Assembly: GCF_001707825.1 (NCBI RefSeq)
Contig: NZ_LYBM01000004.1
Coordinates: 103,728 to 167,727, forward strand
Direction: 5' to 3'
DNA: 64,000 nucleotides
DNA from: Veronia pacifica
GTDB taxonomy: Bacteria; Pseudomonadota; Gammaproteobacteria; Enterobacterales; Vibrionaceae
Shown here piece after piece: positions 16,589 to 24,346 of this stretch. The notes under the pieces were generated by a model. That model did no database searches, was not told the origin of the DNA, and saw nothing but the letters and a program-made list of their open reading frames with translations. A program made the translations under genes and the position numbers. Position 1 is the stretch's first letter; every line of letters begins with the position of its first letter.

Positions 16589-19108
16589 ATGTACAACGAC
16601 TTTTTCCAGCTAAAGGAATCGCCATTCGCGATTGTGCCGAATCCAAGGTTTTATTACCTCAGTGATCGTCACAAGGAAGCGCTCAAGCATGTGTTGACAG
16701 GGATTGCGGACGGAGGTGGTCTGGCACTGCTGTCGGGAGAGGTCGGTACCGGAAAAACCATGACGCTTCGTGCGTTGCGAGAGCGGATGACCGAAAACAG
16801 TCAGGTGATTGAGCTGCTTAATCCCGCTGTCAGTGTCAAAGAGTTGATGCAAACCCTGTGTGACGAGCTTGAGCTGCCTTACGACGAAACCGATGGCACC
16901 AAGCGGCTCCATGATTTGATTGTCGCCAAACTGAAAGCCAATGACGCCGCTGATATGCAGACGGTATTACTGGTGGATGAAGCCCAGCACTTGCTTCCTG
17001 ATGTGCTTGAGCAGCTCAGACTGCTGACCAATATCGAAACCAGTGAAAGAAAGCTGCTGAAAGTTATCCTGATTGGTCAACCAGAGTTGCTGGAGCTGCT
17101 TCGACAGCCTAATCTGCGTCAGCTTGCCCAACGGATAACCGCGCGCTATCACTTGATGCCTTTGGTGACTGAAGAGGTAAAAGAATACATCTCTCACCGC
17201 CTGTCTTGTGCTGGTGGGCTCGACCCGCTGTTTGAACCCGGGGCCATCAAGGTGATTGCCAAAGAGACAGGAGGTATTCCCCGCCTGATCAATCTGGTCT
17301 GTGATGCCGCACTGAAGAAAGCCTGTTTGCAACGCTGTTATCGAGTGGACAGCAAGTTGGCTGCAAAAGCGTGTGAAGAGGTGTTGCATTGGCAGGATAC
17401 GGTTTCCGCCCGGCGCATTCCCCGCTATTGGCCTTATTATTTGGGTACGGCGGCCAGTGCTGTATTGCTGGGTGTGGCAGTTAACACCCTCTTTGAGCGT
17501 CAGCCTGTTCAAACAGACGGTGCGACTGTCACGGCGATACCTGCATCATCTAACGTGGCAGGGCAGGACAATGGGCAGAATAGTGCGCTGAACGTCTTGG
17601 TCAATCAGCCTGCTTCTCCCGCTCAGCCTGCAGAAACTGGTCCTCCCGTGGCCGCTCAGTCCGTTCGTCAGGTGGATCTGACGCCGCCTGTAGAAAAGAA
17701 TGAAGGTGATGTCACCGCGCCCAGCGATACGGCTGAGGTGGCAGCTAGTGATATCGAAGAGTCCGAGCCTCAGTTAATTGTGACTTCAGCCCCTGATAGA
17801 TTTGATGGCAATGATCCACTGACTGACTTCGACAGCTACTTTGAGCCTGAAGATACTTCGCCCTTAGCTGACGGGGTGGCGATGACTGATAATGGCGCAG
17901 TCACAGATGACGCGTCCGATGTGATTGATACACCGAAGCCCGCTCCAACGATTTATGAAAAAGCCAGTGTTCCCTCTGTTGCGATACGCAATCTTTATGC
18001 CAGTTGGGGAGTCGAGGCGACGGTTGTTAACCAGAGTTGCTCAAAGGCTGTGAAAAATGGCCTCAGTTGTCTGAAAACCTCGCTGACGACATCAAGCCTG
18101 TTGACCCTTAACAAACCTGCTGTGCTGACAATCACTGAAAACGGCGCAACTTGGTATGCTGTGCTCGAAGGGCACTATCGGGATCTGGTGGCACTCAATG
18201 TGGCCGGAGAACGGATTATTCGCAGTAAGGCATGGTTACAGGCTCACTGGAAAGGCCAGAGCATGGTGTTGTGGCGTCCGCCACTGGGCTCTGCCCGCTC
18301 GGTGATTTACGGCCAGCAGGGAGACAGGGTGAAATGGCTTGAAAACATGCTGGGCGTAAAAAGTACAAGGTCCAGTGGCAAGTTCGATGTTCAGTTATGG
18401 GAAAAAGTGCTTCAGTTCCAGAAGGATAATAATCTCATTGTGGATGGTATTGCCGGACCCAAAACGCTGATGACCCTTGTCAGTCTCAAAGAGAAAATGG
18501 GGCCGGAACTGGAAACCGGCAGATTGGTGCAGGATAGTCAGGAAGATATCCGTTTAGCTTCGACTAGTGAGTCTTCATCGCTGGCGGCTCTGGTTGCCAA
18601 GGCGGCCAATGAAACAAAGCCTACCACTTTACCGTCATCGCCATCGCCAGTTGTTACGGCCAAAGCGCCAGTACAGGCAGTATCTCCACAAACGAAACCG
18701 CTGGCCGATAGTAAACCAACACCGGATACGGACGAACAGATTGGTCTTGATGATCTGGATCTGTCTTCCCTGCCCAAAGAGCTGGCAGACCGGGTAGAGC
18801 TGGCCCTGAGCCGTGACGGCAGTCGAACACTGGATGGTAAGCTGTCTCGTGTCACGCCAACACCATCGAACGTATCGCGTATCTCAGACCTGCCTCCCGG
18901 CGTGATGAGTCGCATGCCAAAAATGAACTTCCAGCAACACAATTATGCCTCTGACCCCAATAAGCGATGGGTGAAGGTCAATAACAGAAAAGTGCTGGAA
19001 GGCCAGAAGGTCGCCGAGGGCGTGGTGTTGCTTGGTATTGAACCCCAGCAGGTGGTCGTACAGTTTGAGAGGAACCTGATTGCAATCCCTGCATTGTCAG
19101 ACCGCTGA
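16589..19108 (+). CDS. gspA: GspA-GspB fusion protein, type II secretion assembly factor
   Basis: 839 residues. The N-terminal ExeA/GspA AAA ATPase has Walker A G-E-V-G-T-G-K-T (50-57) and Walker B L-L-V-D-E-A-Q-H (about 125). One membrane helix lies near 275-297, followed by a long low-complexity Ala/Pro/Asp/Ser linker. A periplasmic region then has a peptidoglycan-binding domain (about 575-635, with the F-Q-K-D-N-N-L-x-V-D-G-I-A-G-P-K-T motif). The last 70 residues (R-W-V-K-V-N...E-G-Q...V-L-L-G-I-E-P-Q-Q-V-V) match the C-terminal domain of GspB/ExeB. In Aeromonas GspA and GspB are separate subunits that open the cell wall and help place the secretin; here they are one chain. No other T2SS gene is in the window. 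Confidence 0.85.
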   Translation: MYNDFFQLKESPFAIVPNPRFYYLSDRHKEALKHVLTGIADGGGLALLSGEVGTGKTMTLRALRERMTENSQVIELLNPAVSVKELMQTLCDELELPYDETDGTKRLHDLIVAKLKANDAADMQTVLLVDEAQHLLPDVLEQLRLLTNIETSERKLLKVILIGQPELLELLRQPNLRQLAQRITARYHLMPLVTEEVKEYISHRLSCAGGLDPLFEPGAIKVIAKETGGIPRLINLVCDAALKKACLQRCYRVDSKLAAKACEEVLHWQDTVSARRIPRYWPYYLGTAASAVLLGVAVNTLFERQPVQTDGATVTAIPASSNVAGQDNGQNSALNVLVNQPASPAQPAETGPPVAAQSVRQVDLTPPVEKNEGDVTAPSDTAEVAASDIEESEPQLIVTSAPDRFDGNDPLTDFDSYFEPEDTSPLADGVAMTDNGAVTDDASDVIDTPKPAPTIYEKASVPSVAIRNLYASWGVEATVVNQSCSKAVKNGLSCLKTSLTTSSLLTLNKPAVLTITENGATWYAVLEGHYRDLVALNVAGERIIRSKAWLQAHWKGQSMVLWRPPLGSARSVIYGQQGDRVKWLENMLGVKSTRSSGKFDVQLWEKVLQFQKDNNLIVDGIAGPKTLMTLVSLKEKMGPELETGRLVQDSQEDIRLASTSESSSLAALVAKAANETKPTTLPSSPSPVVTAKAPVQAVSPQTKPLADSKPTPDTDEQIGLDDLDLSSLPKELADRVELALSRDGSRTLDGKLSRVTPTPSNVSRISDLPPGVMSRMPKMNFQQHNYASDPNKRWVKVNNRKVLEGQKVAEGVVLLGIEPQQVVVQFERNLIAIPALSDR

Positions 19109-19150
19109 GTTCTGCTGAGCGCAGTCTGGATCCCTTCGATAAAAAGACAT

Positions 19151-19179
19151 AAAAAAAGCTGCCATGAGCAGCTTTTTTT
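19151..19179 (+). terminator. Rho-independent terminator after gspAB
   Basis: Stem AAAAAAAGCTGC / GCAGCTTTTTTT, 43 bases after the stop, with T-run. Confidence 0.88.
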
Positions 19180-19192
19180 GTTTTCAGCCCTA

Positions 19193-19216
19193 AACCACCT
19201 ACTTCAGTAGGTGGTT
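19193..19216. repeat. IS200/IS605-like hairpin
   Basis: Perfect 11-bp stem AACCACCTACT / AGTAGGTGGTT with a 2-base loop. It resembles the right-side hairpin at 21306-21325 in size and in its CCACCT/AGGTGG core, and IS200-family elements carry such subterminal hairpins. It lies 1.6 kb from the transposase remnant, farther than a normal 5' end, so it may belong to an older element. Confidence 0.5.
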
Positions 19217-19239
19217 ATCATTTAGGTAGGCTTTGTCTG

Positions 19240-19620
19240 TCTAAATACGGTCTTGCCATTACTACTACAGCGTCAGGAGGATATGAATTAGACGTTCCGG
19301 GCCAAAAGAGGAGAACGAATGATAAATTTGTCAAGGCTGTCAGATTTGCTAGTATTTTGGGTCTATCAAAAACTACACACTAAGGTCAATTCAGTGATTT
19401 TGCTGGTTCCGGTACAGATTATGATGTTTATCTCGGTCCTGGCGGTTTTACTACGGGTGAGTCGGATACTGTTATGCAATCTGCGTCTGTGGGCTTTAGA
19501 AGTGGCATATGGGCCTAGGCTATTCGAACTGATACCAGAGTACTTTCGGTTGAGTTTAGTTTAGATGACGGAATTGAATTTCATAATTATGCACCCAGCT
19601 GTATTCAGTGGGCTTGTTAA
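19240..19620 (+). pseudogene. Degenerate coding frame with two in-frame stops
   Basis: One frame reads as protein-like sequence from about 19240 to the TAA at 19618, with stops at 19381 (TAA) and 19516 (TAG). The three pieces begin S-K-Y-G-L-A-I-T-T-T, G-Q-F-S-D-F-A-G-S-G and A-I-R-T-D-T-R-V-L; the middle one is rich in Gly, Ser, Asp and aromatics, like a soluble secreted or toxin-tip domain. No start codon or family is recognised. An overlapping 81-codon frame in another register looks like a shadow. Its position, directly upstream of two tandem small membrane-protein genes, would fit a decayed toxin fragment with immunity genes; that is inference. Confidence 0.4.
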
Positions 19621-19638
19621 CAATATTTAGGGCAAAAA

Positions 19639-19890
19639 ATGGATCACGTTAGCGATAATTTTTTAAATAGTATTGTAATAGTACTATCGTTTACCATCAT
19701 GATAGTTGCTTTGATGACAGTGGTATATCTGTTTAAAATTAGCAAGGAATTATATTTACACAAGAAAATTGATTATGTTTTATTGGTGAAATTTGCAATA
19801 TGTATTATTTTTATATTTTCTGTCAGGGAGTTTATCATAGATAGACAAGTAGTCTTTGATATAGGCTACCAAGATACTACTAAAAAATAA
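19639..19890 (+). CDS. Small two-TM protein, tandem paralogue 1
   Basis: 83 residues, very AT-rich. Two hydrophobic segments (about 12-31 and 49-64) are joined by a charged loop, K-I-S-K-E-L-Y-L-H-K-K-I-D, with a polar C-terminal tail. An AGGG lies eight bases before the ATG. Aligned by eye, it shares with the next gene the pattern of L-T-V, L-F-K, K-x-L-Y, K-I, L-L-K and an F-x-S-x-x-x-I-I motif near the second segment. Not a recognised family. Candidates are immunity protein, holin-like or other micro-protein, with no direct evidence for any of them. Confidence 0.5.
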   Translation: MDHVSDNFLNSIVIVLSFTIMIVALMTVVYLFKISKELYLHKKIDYVLLVKFAICIIFIFSVREFIIDRQVVFDIGYQDTTKK

Positions 19891-19925
19891 TTGGCTCTCT
19901 TCCCTTTACCGAAAATTTATATGAT

Positions 19926-20222
19926 GTGGGGAAGAGTATATATAACTTAGCAAGTAATGAAGTAATGAAAGAAACCTTTTTCACATTTGTAGGTGGAGCT
20001 ATTCTGATTAGCGCTATGATTGCATTGACTATTGCAATATTGCATGTGTTTAAATTTTTTTATAAGCTATATATTGAATATAAAATTGAACCATCTGCTC
20101 TTTTAAAAGCCATGTTTTTTATTATATATGTTTTTATTTCCTCTCAAGTGATAATTGAATATACAGATTTATTCAATTTTAACTATCATGAGAAAGATAT
20201 GACTATGAAAGAAGTTAAATAA
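19926..20222 (+). CDS. Small two-TM protein, tandem paralogue 2
   Basis: 98 residues from a GTG; an internal ATG at 19965 would give 85 residues, closer to paralogue 1. Two hydrophobic segments flank the loop F-K-F-F-Y-K-L-Y-I-E-Y-K-I-E, which matches the equivalent loop of the preceding protein, and the C-terminus is acidic and polar. The gap between the pair is 35 bases. The repeated architecture suggests a local duplication followed by divergence. Function unknown. Confidence 0.5.
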   Translation: MGKSIYNLASNEVMKETFFTFVGGAILISAMIALTIAILHVFKFFYKLYIEYKIEPSALLKAMFFIIYVFISSQVIIEYTDLFNFNYHEKDMTMKEVK

Positions 20223-20832
20223 TTAATTTTATTTTAAGATTCCTATTTAGAATTTTTATAAAAATTTGGCATTTAAAATGCATCATCATTGTTCATAAAT
20301 AACATCTCAGATATGATCTTTTGACTATGATAGGTTAATGTGTCGAGTCACATAGCAATAATTACTCATAAAATTATAAGTCTCGATATAAGTATTGAAC
20401 ACTCGGGAGTGATTAGCTGTCTATCTTCAATTTACACTTATGACTAAAAGTATTAGTTTGTTTTATTACAATCATCAGGAAAAACCACCATAAATAAAAA
20501 TATGAAAATGATTAATAATTTCAATACAGACTTTCAATACGTGAATTCTTTATGAAATACCATCTAAGTAAGATAGGGCTTTTTATTTAGAGCTAGTAAA
20601 TCAAACTTAGCTTGGGTCTTAATATTATTATTTTTATTAACTATAAATAAAAGATAAAAAATAATCTTTAAAATTTTCATTGCTAAAAAACTCTATTTTC
20701 ATCACATAGTAAATAAAAAGTTTAATTGAAATAAAAAGGTTTTTAATTCTTAAAGTTAGTAAATTTTTAATACATTTCTACCCATGCTAAATGGACTCTC
20801 GATTTTTAGCGAAGTCGAAGAGGACATAAAGC
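20223..20832. other. AT-rich intergenic region with no gene seen
   Basis: Roughly 610 bases of very AT-rich sequence between the micro-protein genes and the transposase remnant. No convincing frame, RNA gene or repeat. The left end of the IS200 remnant should be here, but no clean hairpin is visible. Confidence 0.5.
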
Positions 20833-21266
20833 ATGAGTAGATACAAGCAAGCATCGCATGTGTATTGGAAGTGTCAATATCAAATTGTATGAACGCCGAA
20901 ATATAGATTATTAATTTTAAAGAACAAAGTAGGCAAGGAGGTGTTTCGATGCATCCATGTTTATTGCAGTCAATTAGGATGTGAAGTGGTAGAACTGAGC
21001 GTTCAAGTTGACCATGTTCACCTAGTCGTCAAGGTGCCCCAAAACTATCAATATCCAAGCTGATGGGGGCGTTGAAAGGAAAAATAGCTCTGAAGATGTT
21101 TAGCAAATTCCCGTATTTGCGTAAGAACAAGCTTTGGGGAAGTCGTTTCTGGCAGAGGGGTTATTTCGTTGATACGGTCGGCATCAATGAAGAAATAATT
21201 CGCCGATATGTAAGACACCAAGAAAGGGTGGAAAAGCAAAGTCAGTTAGAGATAGAGCTGGAATAG
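20833..21266 (+). pseudogene. tnpA: IS200-family TnpA transposase, inactivated
   Basis: Reads as an IS200 Y1 transposase beginning M-S-R-Y-K-Q-A-S-H-V-Y-W. The HUH motif H-V-H lies in Q-V-D-H-V-H-L-V-V-K, and the helix E-E-I-I-R-R-Y-V-R-H-Q holds the expected catalytic tyrosine. Two lesions kill it: a TGA at 20890 where the family has Trp (I-V-W-T-P-K-Y-R), and a one-base loss in the CCCC run near 21037-21040 that shifts frame just after the K-V-P segment. The intact C-terminal part ends at 21266. IS200 elements move as single strands between hairpin ends; this copy cannot supply its own transposase. Confidence 0.88.
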
Positions 21267-21284
21267 CCAAAAGCCCCCTTTACG

Positions 21285-21346
21285 GGGCTAACTGAAAGTA
21301 AACATCCACCTTCTTTAGAAGGTGGATGTTTACTTTCAGTTAGCCC
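21285..21346. repeat. Perfect palindrome with 30-bp arms
   Basis: Arms 21285-21314 and 21317-21346 are exact reverse complements around a two-base centre (TT). The core CATCCACCTTCT/AGAAGGTGGATG is the IS200 right-end type; the outer part (GGGCTAACTGAAAGTAAA) extends the symmetry well beyond a typical element hairpin. It also lies 24 bases after the stop of the SH3-domain gene on the minus strand and may stop its transcript. Confidence 0.85.
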
Positions 21347-21369
21347 TCATACAGGACGAGACTGAACGA

Positions 21370-21981
21370 TTACGCCCAACCGCGTGGGTGCTGTTTTTTC
21401 TTCGGGATCAGGTGTGGCAGGAGCAGGCCGAAGAGCAGACCAACACCAGCGACAATGCCACCGTAGAGGAAGTAGCGCATCAGCAGGTCATCTTTTTGCG
21501 TGTCCAGCTTGGCGCTGAGTTCGCGTTTCTCCGTCAGTGCTTCTTCGAGCTTCTGACGCAACTGGCTGTTACTCACTTCAAGTTCTTGTAACTGCTTTGA
21601 GCGAAGTTCCAGTGATTCAACCAATCCTTTTTGCTTGGAGTCAGCGTCCTGCTGCGCGTTGTTCAGTGCGCTCTTCAGCGTTTTCAGTTCTTTTTCCAAT
21701 GCAGGCATTCTCACTTTAAGGCCCGGATTGTCAGATACATACTTGCTGTTTATCCAGCCTTTGCGACCACGGGAGTCAATGATTTGAGAATAACCATCCT
21801 TTTGCCCACCAATAACAGTGACGGCTTCGCCTGAGTCCACACTGCCGATAATGCGGTACTTCGTACCCGGACCAGAGTGCATGTAGGTAAAAAGGTCTTC
21901 GGAGACGTACTGGCTTTTCGCGAATGCGCCGGGTGCCAATAGCAGCATGAGCATCGCCAGAGCTGAAAAGAGTTGCTTCAC
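21370..21981 (-). CDS. SH3-domain membrane-anchored protein (TIGR04211/YgiM type)
   Basis: 203 residues from a GTG at 21981, chosen because AAGGAAG lies five bases upstream and the product then starts with a signal peptide (K-Q-L-F-S-A-L-A-M-L-M-L-L-L-A-P-G-A-F-A). A longer ATG start would hide it. Next are a bacterial SH3 domain (about 24-85, with H-S-G-P-G-T-K-Y-R-I-I-G and G-W-I-N-S-K-Y-V), a coiled coil (about 95-165) and a C-terminal membrane helix ending in a K-K-K tail. It matches E. coli YgiM in layout. The periplasmic SH3 likely contacts the cell wall; the exact role is unknown. Next to pit, as in related genomes. Confidence 0.85.
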   Translation of the reverse strand: MKQLFSALAMLMLLLAPGAFAKSQYVSEDLFTYMHSGPGTKYRIIGSVDSGEAVTVIGGQKDGYSQIIDSRGRKGWINSKYVSDNPGLKVRMPALEKELKTLKSALNNAQQDADSKQKGLVESLELRSKQLQELEVSNSQLRQKLEEALTEKRELSAKLDTQKDDLLMRYFLYGGIVAGVGLLFGLLLPHLIPKKKQHPRGWA

Positions 21982-22166
21982 GGTTTCTTCCTTTGCTGAG
22001 GTCGTGAGTAAAATGTCAGACAGATAGTAAAAAATTTCGGATAGAGGCACAACAAAAGGGAGACATAAGCTCCCTTTTTTAGATCACATGATGGCCCTAA
22101 ACAGCATAGATTCGACCTGTATCACCTTATGAAAGTTCAGTTTACGGTCGAATCTATTTGCAGGTT

Positions 22167-23432
22167 TTAACGGAAGGCTGCTTCTAGCACGTAGAAGAAG
22201 ATCACTGACAACAGTGCGCCAGCAGGCAAGGTGACAATCCAGGATGCAACAATGTTGCGAACGACACCCATGTTGAGCGCTGCAATACCGCGGGCAAAGC
22301 CCACACCAAGAACTGCACCTACCAGTGTTTGAGTGGTAGAGATCGGCAGACCGGTACCAGAGGCGAGCACTACAGTAGAGGCAGTCGCCAGCTGAGCAGC
22401 GAAGCCACGGCTTGGTGTCAGTTCTGTGATACCTGAACCTACGGTTGCCATTACTTTGTGACCCATGGTCGCCAGACCAACAACAATGCCTGCACCACCC
22501 AGTGGCAGGATCCACCATGCGATGGTGCTCTTCTCGGCAATGTTCCCCATGTGTTCAACTGTGGACACGATGGCAGACAATGGACCAATGGCGTTTGCCA
22601 CGTCATTCGAACCATGCGCGAATGCCATGGCACAGGCGGTGACAACCATCAACAGACTAAAGACACGTTCAACACCGGCAAAACCGTTGCTGCCTGTTTC
22701 GTTATCGTTTTTGTATTTTTTGTTGATGTAGATGAAACCAAATACCATTACGACCGCTGAAAACGCCACAGAGGCCAAAACAGCTTCAGTGGTGCTGAGG
22801 TGCAAGCCGACGTGCTTCAGACCTTTCTTGATGGTTACCATGGCGATGATGACCGCGGTGATAAACATGTATACGGGAACGAATCGCTTAGCGTTCATCA
22901 GTGGTCGGTCGGTATCAAAGATAAGTTTTTGAGCACTGACAAAGATCAGATAGGCAAAAATACCGGAGATCAGCGGAGTGATGAGCCAACTGCCAACAAT
23001 GCCTTGAATCGAGTGCCAGTCTACGGCATCAGTACCGACAGAAACACAGGCAAAGCCGATAATGGCACCTATGATAGAGTGGGTAGTGGATACTGGCCAA
23101 CCCATGTATGACGCTACCAGTAACCAGGTGCCTGCGGCGAGAAGGGCGGCCATCATACCGTACACCAACACTTCAGGTTGCGATGTGTAGTACGAGGTTT
23201 CTATGATGCCTTTGCGTATGGTGTCTGTCACTTCACCACCTGCCAGATACGCACCGGCAAATTCAAAGATCATGGCAACGATGATGGCTTGTTTCACGGT
23301 CAGTGCTTTGGAGCCCACTGAAGTACCCATGGCGTTTGCGACATCGTTAGCACCGATACCAATTGCCATCATGAAACCAAAAGCAGCGGCTACTATCACC
23401 ATGATAGTGCCGTAGTTCGCCAGGATTTCCAT
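22167..23432 (-). CDS. pit: Inorganic phosphate transporter, PiT family
   Basis: 421 residues, about ten to eleven membrane helices. The duplicated PiT signature appears as G-A-N-D-V-A-N-A-M-G-T (about 27-37) and H-G-S-N-D-V-A-N-A-I-G-P (about 270-281). It is a metal-phosphate symporter of the inner membrane with low affinity. Directly upstream, 34 bases away on the same strand, is the DUF47 gene; such pairs are common, and the DUF47 protein is thought to modulate the transporter. Confidence 0.95.
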   Translation of the reverse strand: MEILANYGTIMVIVAAAFGFMMAIGIGANDVANAMGTSVGSKALTVKQAIIVAMIFEFAGAYLAGGEVTDTIRKGIIETSYYTSQPEVLVYGMMAALLAAGTWLLVASYMGWPVSTTHSIIGAIIGFACVSVGTDAVDWHSIQGIVGSWLITPLISGIFAYLIFVSAQKLIFDTDRPLMNAKRFVPVYMFITAVIIAMVTIKKGLKHVGLHLSTTEAVLASVAFSAVVMVFGFIYINKKYKNDNETGSNGFAGVERVFSLLMVVTACAMAFAHGSNDVANAIGPLSAIVSTVEHMGNIAEKSTIAWWILPLGGAGIVVGLATMGHKVMATVGSGITELTPSRGFAAQLATASTVVLASGTGLPISTTQTLVGAVLGVGFARGIAALNMGVVRNIVASWIVTLPAGALLSVIFFYVLEAAFR

Positions 23433-23466
23433 TGTATTACCTTGTTATTTATCGTCTATTGGATGA

Positions 23467-24147
23467 CTAAGAACGCGATAGCATCAACTCAAGTCTTGAG
23501 CCGACTCGCTGTGCCTGGTCAGCGATAGCGCCAACCCATTCGAGGATCTTGTAAAGAAAAATGACATCAACCGGATTGAACTGGTCTTCAATCTTCATCA
23601 GTTTCTGACGCAGTACGATTTGCATGGCGTCAGTATCGTCTTCTATGGTATCCAACTGGTGGATCATTTCTTCAACTAGTGTCACTTCACGACCTTTAAA
23701 GCCAGTTTCAAGCAGCTCATCAAGTTCGTTGATCACACGGCGTGCCTGTTCGGCTGCGTCAAGACAACGCTGAACGTAGGCAACAAAATCAGGGTAAAGT
23801 GCGGAGGGCATTTGCAGTTGGCGACCAATGACGCGCCCTGCAATATCTTTGGCAAGATTAGCCAGCTTGTCTTGCTGAGTGAGCAAATCAAGCATGTCGG
23901 TACGGTCAACGGGCATGAACAAGCCGCGGGGAAGCTTAAGGCGAATCTCACGTTTGAGCACATCTGCATCTTTTTCGATGTCAGAGATCTGCGCTCGCAG
24001 TGTCTCGGCTTTGTCCCAGTCTCCCTGTTCACATGCCTCAAAAAATGGCACAAGTAATGAACAGCATTCGTTAACACGCCCAACGTGGCGTTGTAATGGC
24101 TTAATAGGGCTCTTAGCGAAAAGCCCGACTATTGTATTTACTGGCAT
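23467..24147 (-). CDS. TIGR00153/DUF47 PhoU-like protein
   Basis: 226 residues, all helical, beginning M-P-V-N-T-I-V-G-L-F-A-K-S-P. E-x-x-x-D metal-binding patterns of the PhoU fold recur (I-E-K-D-A-D, I-E-D-D-T-D). Soluble and cytoplasmic. It is cotranscribed with pit, and homologues are regarded as accessory regulators of PiT transport. Divergent from ygiF across about 200 bases. Confidence 0.9.
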   Translation of the reverse strand: MPVNTIVGLFAKSPIKPLQRHVGRVNECCSLLVPFFEACEQGDWDKAETLRAQISDIEKDADVLKREIRLKLPRGLFMPVDRTDMLDLLTQQDKLANLAKDIAGRVIGRQLQMPSALYPDFVAYVQRCLDAAEQARRVINELDELLETGFKGREVTLVEEMIHQLDTIEDDTDAMQIVLRQKLMKIEDQFNPVDVIFLYKILEWVGAIADQAQRVGSRLELMLSRS

Positions 24148-24346
24148 AGCCGTATCTACCTGTTAGCCTTGGTCTCAGGCTAAATATTAAACGACAATTA
24201 AACGAGCGGCGAATGTTATCCTAATCACAAAAGCAATGAAACCGCTTTCTTTGATGGAAATGAATGGGGAGATGATTTGCGAATGGGTCTTGCCCGTAAA
24301 CTAAATTGTCCATATCCTTGGTTTGCTATTGGTTATAGGTACCTAT

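Larger units (their letters stand above)
20833..21346. mobile_element. IS200-type insertion sequence remnant
   Basis: Inactivated tnpA followed by a hairpin AGCCCC/GGGGCT (21272-21289) and the large palindrome at 21285-21346, the expected place for a right-end structure. The left boundary is not resolved. Confidence 0.7.

Noticed and set aside
19319..19564. 81-codon frame in the IS200 flank
   Set aside because: Overlaps a better protein-like frame carrying two stops; its composition looks like a shadow although GAGGAGAACG precedes its ATG.
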